A stretch of 35,096 bases of DNA, from assembly GCA_022827885.1 (NCBI GenBank), contig JAJEIP010000141.1:1-35096 (forward strand), given 5' to 3'. The notes under the pieces are model-generated. The model saw only the letters and a program-made list of their open reading frames with translations. It ran no database searches and had not been told where the DNA came from. This document shows positions 15,038 to 22,516 of the stretch, in pieces (position 1 is the first letter of the stretch; every line of letters starts with the position of its first letter). The position numbers and the translations under genes are program-made. This DNA comes from Candidatus Poribacteria bacterium. Its GTDB lineage: Bacteria; Poribacteria; WGA-4E; WGA-3G.

Positions 15038-15811
15038 TTAAGAACCTGCGACGAATCCACCATCAACGAGCAGAGAAGCACCGGTGACCCATTCCGCATC
15101 GTCGGAGGCGAGAAACACCGCGGCGCGCCCGATGTCTCTCGGTAGACCGAACCGTGGCAAGGCGGTTTTCTCTAACGCTTCTTCAACCTGTTCCGGAGTG
15201 AGGTAATCCTGAATCGCCGTCTCGATGTAGCCGGGACAGATGGCGTTGACGGTTATGCCGAATTGCCCGATTTCCAAGGCGGTATCTCGAACCATATTGA
15301 CGACAGCGGCTTTCGCAGGGGCATACGCGGGTCCCGCACCACCTCCATACGCGTGAACGGAGGCGATCTGGATAATCCTTCCAAATTTCGATTGTTTCAG
15401 GTGTGGAATAGCGAGCTTTGTCGTAACAAAGACACCGCGGAGGTTAACGCCAACGACCCTGTCCCAATCCGCGATTGAAAGTTCCTGCGCGCCACCGGGG
15501 ATATGGATACCGGCATTATTGACGAGGACATCAAGCCCACCGAAATGTTCAACGGTTCGCTGAATAACAGGTGCGATCTGCGCTTCGTCGGCGACATCGG
15601 CGTGGAGGAATAATCCGTCTGCGCCGAGTTTTTCGATCTCTGAGACGGTCGGGGTTGTGGTCTCGGTTTCGTGGTATTTGCCACGGAGTGGGGTTTCCTG
15701 TCTATCGACGACAGCAACCCGCGCACCCTCGCGGGCGAATTCGAGTGCGATGCCGCGTCCAATACCTGAACTCCCACCGGTTACAATGCAGATGCGATCC
15801 TTAAGTAGCAT
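15038..15811 (-). CDS. Short-chain dehydrogenase/reductase (SDR family)
   Basis: A 257-residue classical SDR. The cofactor motif TGGSSGIG is at residues 11-18, with Asp36 in 'VAVVDRQ' pointing to NAD(H). NNAG occurs in 'DVLVNNAGIHIPGG', and the catalytic residues are the Ser of 'IIQIASVHAYGG', Tyr163 and Lys167 (YAPAK). The C-terminal 'WVTGASLLVDGGF' closes the fold. Between residues 36 and 60 it carries a longer loop than usual (about 'RQETPLRGKYHETETTTP'). The pattern suits a 3-oxoacyl reductase/glucose dehydrogenase-like enzyme, but the substrate is not readable. A candidate promoter lies at 15885-15914. Confidence 0.9.
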   Translation of the reverse strand: MLLKDRICIVTGGSSGIGRGIALEFAREGARVAVVDRQETPLRGKYHETETTTPTVSEIEKLGADGLFLHADVADEAQIAPVIQRTVEHFGGLDVLVNNAGIHIPGGAQELSIADWDRVVGVNLRGVFVTTKLAIPHLKQSKFGRIIQIASVHAYGGGAGPAYAPAKAAVVNMVRDTALEIGQFGITVNAICPGYIETAIQDYLTPEQVEEALEKTALPRFGLPRDIGRAAVFLASDDAEWVTGASLLVDGGFVAGS

Positions 15812-15884
15812 TCCGGACTCTCTCTTCCAAAATAACGGAACATCATTAGGTCACAAAAACTCGCTGGTGTCTTTTCCTTTTGAT

Positions 15885-15914
15885 ATTATACCCCATCTTC
15901 CAAAATCTTTACAA
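15885..15914 (-). promoter_or_regulatory. Candidate promoter for the SDR gene at 15811
   Basis: On the minus strand TTGTAA (15909-15914) is followed after 18 bases by a perfect TATAAT (15885-15890). The start of transcription would be about 65-70 bases before the ATG. Confidence 0.5.
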
Positions 15915-15980
15915 TATTTTCAGCGATGTGTTCCTCTAATCAATGCGCCTTAGCATTTAAGATTTCTAAATTCTCATTAA

Positions 15981-16009
15981 TTGGTACGGTTGGAAACCGC
16001 ATCTACCAA
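15981..16009. repeat. Imperfect hairpin downstream of the LptD gene
   Basis: TTGGTA-CGGTT (15981-15991), loop GGA, AACCG (15995-15999), 4-base bulge CATC, TACCAA (16004-16009). It lies about 100 bases beyond the lptD-like stop in a 296-base gap that otherwise holds only the SDR promoter. No T-tract follows on the minus strand, so a terminator role is unproven. Confidence 0.45.
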
Positions 16010-16107
16010 CTGAAGTACTCTTAACTGACAAGGCGATTGGAAAAAATACCGCTTGTAGCTTGAGGCAAAACAAAGTTAAAGACCTCGCCAGTGGGGGTAA
16101 AGTCAAA

Positions 16108-19100
16108 TTAGAAGTAAGATCTGCCCAGCGAGCTTCCGGATCCGAATGCGTTGTAAGGTGCGCCTGCAGGTAAAGTATGGAGTCCCCACGTTTCGGTCGT
16201 TGCGTCATAACCCACACCCATCGAAACCGCAGGCTCCTGAATCAGATTGACTTGGAACGTGAAGTCCTGACGGACGTTGTTATAGGGCGAGTCTTCGCGC
16301 TTAATGCCGACACGGTTCCAAGAGATGCGGAGGTTCCAATCGTGGAGATTACGCGTCATACTAATGCGTTGTGAATAGAATTGTCCCTCAATCGGGTAAT
16401 AGATAAGGCTTACATCAAATTCGAGGTCTTGGCTAACCCGGTAGCGTCCAGTGGCAGTAATCGATCGAGAGGCGCGTCTGGAGGTATGCCGTTTACTAAA
16501 AGAGTTACCGATACTGACGTTCCAAGCCGGACGGGTGTATCGGATATTCGTCCGGAACCCGACCATCTTAAACTGTTTCCCATCGTCGGGATGCGGGTTC
16601 GGATCGTGTGTGAATCGGACGGTCATATTTAGGTTCCGACTCGGAAGCGGGACGAATGTGAAATCGCTCTCAATGGGTTCATATTTCCGTCTATATAAAG
16701 GATCGAACTCCGTGAAATCGGCGGTGAGTCGGGTATCAAAATAGAAGATACGGTGCGCCGACTGGCTCCGTCGGGTCTTGATTTCAAAGTTTGTATTGAA
16801 GTTATAGGTGAGCCTTTTCCGTTCATAGAAATAGGTGCTGGGACCGAAAGGATAGAGGTTCTCATCTTCATCAACAGCAGGTTGATAATTGAATCGGAGT
16901 GAGGATTGGATCTCATGTCTCAACTTTCGGAGGCCAGGAATATAATCGACGTTGAAGACACGGAAAAGCGTGTTTGTGGCGGATCCATTGAAACTATAAA
17001 CACCCTTTACAATGTTCCGATTCTTCTGTTGGTCTTGGTCATGCCATATCATATTTGTATTGACATCAAGGCTCATTTGGAGTTCTCGCAAGGGCGTAAT
17101 CAGGAGCGTTGACTGCTTACGGACATCGAATCCGAGGTCCAGCGTCTGTAGATATACATCTCTCTCATCACCCTCTTTCCCCTTATAGACCTCTCTAAAG
17201 AAGTTCCCGAGTTCAACATCTAAGTCGAAACTTGTGCTTTCAAGGGTTGGAACGGTGAAAAGTGAAAGAATCGGTGTTTCCGTTTTGAACTTTTCAGCGA
17301 CGCTTTCCATCCGGTCATTGAGGCGTCCGAGAAGCGGTAGGGCACTCACACGCATCCGCGAGAAATTCACAGTAAATTGTGGCAGTTTCTGTAGCGAAGT
17401 TGTGCCTTCACCCGTGAAATCATGAACGTGTCGAACTTCGAGCCTACCGGTAATATCCCCGATGGTTTCCCGTGAAAACGTGAGGTTACCATTCTCGTCG
17501 CGATCGTTGTCAGACACGGTAGACAAACCCGTTCCATAGGTGAGTATTCCGAAAGTGTTAAGCCTGGACTCTCCGGGGAGCTTCAGTTCTTCCTTGAAAT
17601 TACGGGCTTGCAACTCCGTTCTACCAGTGAAATTGATCGGACGTCTGCCTTCTGCCCGGCTATCCCATGGCGTATAAAAGGATTGCGTATGTCCCCATCG
17701 CATAATCCACCGTCTACCGATGCGTGTTGCGTTCTGCCGTTCGTAGGAGTACCGGTCTGCGCCGTAGAAATAAATATCGCCTCGGTAGGTTCTCTTTTTG
17801 TCGACTTTGATGAGTCGGAAGGACTTTTTGGTTTGAATAGGACGGCTGCTGTATTCACCCGCGTATAGCCTTTGGGCATCTGAGGCGACAGCACTCGGAT
17901 CCTCCCATCTTCCACGAAAACCGTGTTTCCGATAGACTTTCAGTTCATCCTCCTCTTCTTCGGCAGCTTCTTCGGTAGCAGCCTCTTCAGACGATGTGTC
18001 GTCCTCGGACGGCTCGGAAGTCGTTTCGTCTTCTACTTCACGCTCTGATTCGTCCTGTTCTACGGTTTCGTCTTCATCAGTATCGTCTATCTCGGTCTGC
18101 TCTACGGTTTCATCTTCATCGGTGTCCGGGATATCGCCATCAGCCTCCTGCCTTCGGTTTTCAGTCTCACTTTCTGTACTGGGGCTGCTTTCTATTTCGG
18201 ACGGACTGCTGACTTCTGACTGTTGATCACTGACCGCTGCTTCTGTTGTGTCTTCGGATCCATCCGTCTCTTCTATATCTTGTGAGTCGCTATCTCCTTC
18301 AATTTCTTCCGGTTTAGGGTTCATCACGTCTTCGTAGAAAGTATCCCACTCCGCCTCAAACTGTTCAGCGAGTGCCTCGAAGGTCGGGGTCTCCTCTTTT
18401 TCGATCAATTGGAAAATATAAAGACCTTCAGGCATGGTGATAGGTCTCCGTTCAATAACATCTCCTGGATTCTCTAATCGCCTCACTGCGGAGCGCCACG
18501 AGGATTCCATCTCGTTTAAGAGCAAGCCATTACCTTCATTCGGTTCGGATAAGGTCGGTTCGGCGAGGGCTGCGAATTGCTCAGGAACATGTATCAGTTG
18601 TTCAAACGGCTCGCCTTCGTGGGCACGTTTGAGCATGTCATCTGCCAATTCGCGCAGGACGGATTCCGTCTCTTCACTGGCGGTAATAGCAATATCAATG
18701 CGGCGGAGTTTAATTTCACGTTCGCCATAGACATCAAGGACCCGTTCTGCTTTAAGGATGTGGAAGGCAGATTCAGTTTGGACGATAGGACTAATTTCTC
18801 CCTCTTGTAGTGCGAACAGGGCTTCCTCTAAAATTGGATCGAGTTTGGGTTCGCCCTCCTCGTCAATTTCGCCAGGGACGAGGAATCCCATGTCGCCGCC
18901 ATCGTAACGGGTGTCGAAATGGTCAGAATTGTTCTGTGCGATTTGTGCGAAGTCAGCCCCTTCTTCTTGAAGCTGCCCAAGCACTTCTTCTGCCTTGTCG
19001 CTTGCACGCTTGACATCCTCTTCAGTGATTTTATATTCTATAAAAATCTGACGCAGCCAATAACGGTCGTATTCACCATCAAGCCGGTCCTGCAATTCAT

Positions 19101-20022
19101 CTGCTTTTTCTTTTAATTTCGTGCGTTGGTTCGGTGTTACATCGGGTGGAATCGGGATATAGATTTCTTGAAACTGTGTATCATTGAATCGGTATTTGCC
19201 TTCGAACCCGAATCCTTGTCCTCGCTTTGAGCTCCTATCGTAGAGCAATGCTCCATCGTAACGGCGTTTCCGGGCCACAGGTAAAATGATGCTGATGTTC
19301 GGACCTTGATAACTATCCGTTCCAATTTTTACGATAATCTTTGCGATCTTACCTTTTCGTATGTCCCGCCGAATGACAGGAAAATAGAAGAGGGGAAACC
19401 CACCGATACGTAAAACGATATTTTTCGCGATCATCTCCTCATCTTTTTGAACAATCACTTCGGACACACTGAAATAGTAGTGCGGATATTTCAATGAGCA
19501 GGTTGTGAGGGAGGCACCGCGAATATAGGAGCGATTTTCCTGTATTTTAAAGATTTCACTGCCCCCGAAGTACCACGGGTCGCTGAAAGTAAACCCGTTT
19601 CGGGCAATTCCTTTCTTGTTGTCAAGGTTAAAGATGAGTTCATCGGAGTAAGTTTCTTCGTCCCCAATCTTTAGGTGGACGTTCCCGGAAGCTCGCATCA
19701 GGTTGTCGTCGAAATCCGCCCAGATATGGTCTGCTCGGAGAATGACATCCTCAAATTTGATTAGCGCATTCCCGTGAATTTGGACGAAATTATCAACCAT
19801 AACCATATCGTCGCCATCGCCGATGATCATGCCTTCTCCAGGGACATCTGTTTCCGGGTTCAAGCGTTCCGAGCCGGATCCCTCTTCCTGGGTCTCATCT
19901 GTAGATTCTTCAGACGCGGGAGGTTCAACGGGTTGTGCCTCTTGGGCAATAATGGATTGTATTGGGAAACCAAGGAGACAGGCAATGACGAGTAGTATAT
20001 GGAGAGCAGTCCAGGAGGCCAT
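16108..20022 (-). CDS. lptD: LptD-like LPS-assembly outer membrane protein with an internal SurA-like double parvulin module
   Basis: A 1304-residue protein, against about 780 in E. coli LptD. In order: a signal peptide (residues 1-26); an acidic stretch; an OstA/LptD N-terminal domain (about 70-270) with 'VQIHGNALIKFEDVILRADHI' and 'LTTCSLKYPHYYFSVSEV'; a canonical parvulin domain (about 320-430) with 'YDGGDMGFLVPGEI' around 374-385; a second, degenerate parvulin-like segment (about 430-560) ending in the SurA-like helix 'FEAEWDTFYEDV'; a highly acidic linker (about 568-694); and a C-terminal beta-barrel ending in a terminal Phe (GRSYF), the usual outer-membrane barrel signal. LptD inserts LPS into the outer leaflet together with LptE. 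The start lies 3 bases after the surA stop, so translation is probably coupled. The inserted parvulin module is the unusual feature. A frame artefact is unlikely because one uninterrupted frame spans it all. Confidence 0.88.
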   Translation of the reverse strand: MASWTALHILLVIACLLGFPIQSIIAQEAQPVEPPASEESTDETQEEGSGSERLNPETDVPGEGMIIGDGDDMVMVDNFVQIHGNALIKFEDVILRADHIWADFDDNLMRASGNVHLKIGDEETYSDELIFNLDNKKGIARNGFTFSDPWYFGGSEIFKIQENRSYIRGASLTTCSLKYPHYYFSVSEVIVQKDEEMIAKNIVLRIGGFPLFYFPVIRRDIRKGKIAKIIVKIGTDSYQGPNISIILPVARKRRYDGALLYDRSSKRGQGFGFEGKYRFNDTQFQEIYIPIPPDVTPNQRTKLKEKADELQDRLDGEYDRYWLRQIFIEYKITEEDVKRASDKAEEVLGQLQEEGADFAQIAQNNSDHFDTRYDGGDMGFLVPGEIDEEGEPKLDPILEEALFALQEGEISPIVQTESAFHILKAERVLDVYGEREIKLRRIDIAITASEETESVLRELADDMLKRAHEGEPFEQLIHVPEQFAALAEPTLSEPNEGNGLLLNEMESSWRSAVRRLENPGDVIERRPITMPEGLYIFQLIEKEETPTFEALAEQFEAEWDTFYEDVMNPKPEEIEGDSDSQDIEETDGSEDTTEAAVSDQQSEVSSPSEIESSPSTESETENRRQEADGDIPDTDEDETVEQTEIDDTDEDETVEQDESEREVEDETTSEPSEDDTSSEEAATEEAAEEEEDELKVYRKHGFRGRWEDPSAVASDAQRLYAGEYSSRPIQTKKSFRLIKVDKKRTYRGDIYFYGADRYSYERQNATRIGRRWIMRWGHTQSFYTPWDSRAEGRRPINFTGRTELQARNFKEELKLPGESRLNTFGILTYGTGLSTVSDNDRDENGNLTFSRETIGDITGRLEVRHVHDFTGEGTTSLQKLPQFTVNFSRMRVSALPLLGRLNDRMESVAEKFKTETPILSLFTVPTLESTSFDLDVELGNFFREVYKGKEGDERDVYLQTLDLGFDVRKQSTLLITPLRELQMSLDVNTNMIWHDQDQQKNRNIVKGVYSFNGSATNTLFRVFNVDYIPGLRKLRHEIQSSLRFNYQPAVDEDENLYPFGPSTYFYERKRLTYNFNTNFEIKTRRSQSAHRIFYFDTRLTADFTEFDPLYRRKYEPIESDFTFVPLPSRNLNMTVRFTHDPNPHPDDGKQFKMVGFRTNIRYTRPAWNVSIGNSFSKRHTSRRASRSITATGRYRVSQDLEFDVSLIYYPIEGQFYSQRISMTRNLHDWNLRISWNRVGIKREDSPYNNVRQDFTFQVNLIQEPAVSMGVGYDATTETWGLHTLPAGAPYNAFGSGSSLGRSYF
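18055..18126 (-). repeat. Two 30-bp direct repeats inside the acidic linker of the LptD-like gene
   Basis: Copies at 18055-18084 and 18097-18126 (period 42 bases, 14 residues) encode DTDEDETVEQ twice. They differ at only a few positions, mostly third-codon sites. The linker has probably grown by slippage or duplication. Confidence 0.7.
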
Positions 20023-20025
20023 AAA

Positions 20026-21333
20026 TTAAAAATCTTTCAGTTCAATTTTAATGTAAGCGTTTTCAAGGAGTTTGTTGGTGTATGCGTCCCACTCCTCTTG
20101 GAATCGCTGCTGGCGGAGTATCGAAGTAATCTGTTGTTTCTCTACTTCACTGAGACTTGGACTATTCCGTTCGTCAACTTTAAAAATATGGAGACCGGAT
20201 TCGGTTTCATGGGGCTGACTGTAAGTGTCGGGTTCGAGAGCTTCAATGATTGTCCGAGTTTTCGGATTCAGTTCAGTTAACGAGCGGATCCCGAGATCCC
20301 CGCCGTTATCTCGCGTCTCGGTGTCATCGGAATGTGCTGCTGCGAGAGCATTAAAATCTTCGCCGTTTTCCAGTTTTTTGAAGACTTCAACAATGCGCTC
20401 GCGCGCTTCCTGCATAGCCGCTGCACTCGGTGTGAGGGGAACAATAAGATACCGAAATGCGAGCATCTTATCGGTCTTCATTTCGACAGTGAAAACGTAG
20501 AGTCCCTCGTTTCCTTCAACTGGCTCGCTGAATTGACCAGCCTCCAAGTTTGTGAGTACATCCTGGAATATCTTTGGAAACCTTTTGAGCTCCTCTGTGG
20601 TAGCTTCTATGAGAACTCCTGCCTGTGAACTTGGGTTCTCTTGAGAGGTGTAGCGTTGTGCCAGCTCCTCAAACGTCGCGCTCCCTGTTGTGATTTCACT
20701 CAGGACATTTTTTACAACTTCAGCTGCGGCATCCCGATCGGCTTGATTCGGGGCAAAGGCGACAAAAATGTGTCGTAAGTGCACTTTATCTGTTTTAGTC
20801 GGGAGTTGGTCCCGATTTTCCTCAAAGAATTCTTGAATCTCGCGCTCGCGTACTTGCAATCGAGGGACAATTCTTCCCATCACCAGTTTCTCTGCTTTGA
20901 GATTTCGTTCCGACTGCTCTCGAAACGCTACGAGTGTCATACCCTCTCTGTTTAATTGCTTTTTAAATTCTTCGTCCGTTTCAATTTTATATCTCTTCTT
21001 AAAGTCTTGGATGTACTGCTCAATTTCTACATCGCTGACGGTAACTTTCAGCGTTAATGCGGCTTCCAAAAGCAGCATCTGTCTGATGAGTCGGTCCAGT
21101 AATTCGGGTCTTTGTCGCTCTGCCTCGTTGAGTGCTTCCCGTTCGCTGAAACGATAAACCTGTTGGAGTTCCATGGCACGCTGATTCACCAAGACATCGA
21201 GTTCCCGCTTGGTCACGACATCGTCGTTGACGTAAGCGATGATTTTGTCAAAGGTGCGAGCCGCACTACTCCGCGCACTACTGCTAATGAGTAGTAGGAT
21301 AAGCATAAGATAGGCAGTTATTCTACAAACCAT
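20026..21333 (-). CDS. surA: SurA-like periplasmic peptidyl-prolyl isomerase/chaperone
   Basis: A 435-residue protein, close to E. coli SurA (428). The ATG at 21333 is chosen because GGAGG lies 8 bases upstream and a signal peptide (about residues 1-24, 'LMLILLLISSSARSSA') then starts at once; a longer frame exists upstream but reads through a hairpin. The mature start 'IIAYVNDDVVTKRELDVLVNQRA' is typical of the SurA N-terminal chaperone domain. Two parvulin domains follow. The first ('LRHIFVAFAP...SSQAGVLIE') has a weakened GG-LG motif, and the second ('HSDDTETRDNGGDLGIRSL') is canonical. The C-terminal helix is 'QQRFQEEWDAYTNKLLENAYIKI'. SurA escorts outer-membrane barrels, LptD above all, through the periplasm. 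It is directly upstream of the lptD-like gene, the same partnership as in E. coli. Confidence 0.9.
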   Translation of the reverse strand: MVCRITAYLMLILLLISSSARSSAARTFDKIIAYVNDDVVTKRELDVLVNQRAMELQQVYRFSEREALNEAERQRPELLDRLIRQMLLLEAALTLKVTVSDVEIEQYIQDFKKRYKIETDEEFKKQLNREGMTLVAFREQSERNLKAEKLVMGRIVPRLQVREREIQEFFEENRDQLPTKTDKVHLRHIFVAFAPNQADRDAAAEVVKNVLSEITTGSATFEELAQRYTSQENPSSQAGVLIEATTEELKRFPKIFQDVLTNLEAGQFSEPVEGNEGLYVFTVEMKTDKMLAFRYLIVPLTPSAAAMQEARERIVEVFKKLENGEDFNALAAAHSDDTETRDNGGDLGIRSLTELNPKTRTIIEALEPDTYSQPHETESGLHIFKVDERNSPSLSEVEKQQITSILRQQRFQEEWDAYTNKLLENAYIKIELKDF

Positions 21334-21377
21334 TATGGATGCCTCCATTATCGGTTTTCGGTTCGGAGAGTGGATTT

Positions 21378-21416
21378 GGTTGGAAGGTTGGGGCACCCGT
21401 CCTTCCAACCTTCCAT
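21378..21416. repeat. Pair of mutually exclusive hairpins upstream of surA
   Basis: GGTTGGAAGG (21378-21387) can pair with CCTTCCAACC (21401-21410). Alternatively TGGAAGGTTGG (21381-21391) can pair with CCAACCTTCCA (21406-21416). The two stems overlap and cannot form together. They lie in the 90-base gap between the upstream parvulin-like gene and surA, in the leader of surA. No T-tract follows on the minus strand. Confidence 0.6.
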
Positions 21417-21423
21417 CCGAGGG

Positions 21424-22449
21424 TTATTCTTCAGGTTCTGCCTCTGCTGGAGCTTCTTCGGATTGTTCTTCCTCCGATGCCGCCTCGGCTTCTTCAGATT
21501 CTCCCTCCGGAATGCGATCTATATACGTTTTGACTTCGGCGCGTTCTCGGAGTTCGGCAACCCAGCTGTCCATGAGTTCCTGTCGTTTCTCACGTTCCGC
21601 TTTTCGGATAACACTCTTACGAACGTCTTCCTCCTCAAACGGTTTTTGGTATTCATCGCGGGCTTCGTCTTTTCGGAAGATCATGTAGTATTTCTCTCCC
21701 TGAACGTCGACTTCAATGACACCCTCGTGCATCTGACCGATCTCCGCAGCAAACGCCGCATCCAAGAAAGGCTCAGTTCCCGAAGGGAAGGCATTCCGAC
21801 TAATATAGTCGGTGTCACCCGGCGTAGAAGGATTCGCACCGGGACCGACGAGTTCGCCGCGGTCGGAGAGTTCCTGAGCGACTTCAAGGATGTCTTTGCC
21901 TCCCGTGATTTGGGCGTAAACTTCATCAGCCCGCTCTTTATTCATGAGCGTGACACAGGAAAGTCTGACCTGCGCAGGACGCACATACTCTGCTTTGTTC
22001 GCTTCGTAGTGCTGAATGTAGTCGTCTTCAGTCAAAACGAGTTTGTCGTCGATCTCTTGCGCTGTGATTTTCTTAACCATCAACTCATGAAGATAATCCT
22101 GAACCTTTTTGAGTATCTCTGGGTCTTCGTTGAGTTTTTCGTCTCGGGCGAGACTGAGAATGAGACGACTCTCCGCCATAAGGAGCATATAGGTTTCCAG
22201 CCCCTCTTTATCCTGATATTGACGCTGCTTGTATTCGGGGAGCTCACTAATTTCCAGCATCATCTCTTCAAGCGTGATGCGCTGTTTACCATTCCAGTCA
22301 AATTCAGCGATGACGGTTCCATCAGCACCGATCGCTTTATCGCCGCAGCTATAAAAGATAGGGTGCGTAACAAGGATCCCGATTAAAAGTAAAGGGACAA
22401 TTCGCGACGAAAAAATTCTGCCCATGAAGCGGGCAACTCCTGTGAGCAT
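21424..22449 (-). CDS. Parvulin-like (PpiC/SurA) envelope protein, probable lipoprotein
   Basis: A 341-residue protein. AAGGAG lies 8 bases before the ATG. A hydrophobic segment at residues 16-34 ends in FYSC, a possible lipobox with Cys35. The architecture is that of a SurA-type chaperone: a long helical N-terminal half ('LPEYKQRQYQDKEGLETYMLLMAESRLILSLARDEKLNEDPE'), then a PPIC-like domain ('VRLSCVTLMNKERADEVYAQITGGKDILEVAQELSDRGEL') in which the usual GGDLG motif is replaced by 'PGDTDYIS'. The C-terminus is an acidic, Glu-rich tail (about residues 314-341). It is clearly paralogous to the gene upstream (22517-23485). It may hold folding clients without isomerase activity. Confidence 0.8.
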   Translation of the reverse strand: MLTGVARFMGRIFSSRIVPLLLIGILVTHPIFYSCGDKAIGADGTVIAEFDWNGKQRITLEEMMLEISELPEYKQRQYQDKEGLETYMLLMAESRLILSLARDEKLNEDPEILKKVQDYLHELMVKKITAQEIDDKLVLTEDDYIQHYEANKAEYVRPAQVRLSCVTLMNKERADEVYAQITGGKDILEVAQELSDRGELVGPGANPSTPGDTDYISRNAFPSGTEPFLDAAFAAEIGQMHEGVIEVDVQGEKYYMIFRKDEARDEYQKPFEEEDVRKSVIRKAEREKRQELMDSWVAELRERAEVKTYIDRIPEGESEEAEAASEEEQSEEAPAEAEPEE

Positions 22450-22470
22450 TTATCTGACTCCTTTTCTCAA

Positions 22471-22488
22471 CCCAGCACTTTGGCTGGG
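22471..22488. repeat. Small hairpin between the two parvulin-like genes
   Basis: CCCAGC (22471-22476), loop ACTTTG, GCTGGG (22483-22488), in the 67-base gap between the genes. It could modulate transcript stability between them; no T-tract is present. Confidence 0.4.
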
Positions 22489-22516
22489 GACGTTGCTTCC
22501 ACAAAATGGGAAAAGA

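Noticed and set aside
18055-18126. Possible CRISPR-like or tandem repeat array
   Set aside because: There are only two units, they are in frame and they encode a repeated acidic peptide; no spacer structure is present.
17994-18226. Ser/Cys-rich plus-strand frames opposite the acidic linker
   Set aside because: They are the reverse complement of Glu/Asp/Ser codon runs in the LptD-like gene.
21334-21408. 25-residue N-terminal extension of SurA
   Set aside because: It reads through the repeat hairpin and would bury the signal peptide; GGAGG sits 8 bases before the ATG at 21333.
21370-22386. Plus-strand open frame of 338 codons opposite a parvulin-like gene
   Set aside because: The minus strand carries a clear PPIC-type protein with ribosome binding site and signal segment; the plus-strand product has no recognisable domain and is a shadow of codon bias.
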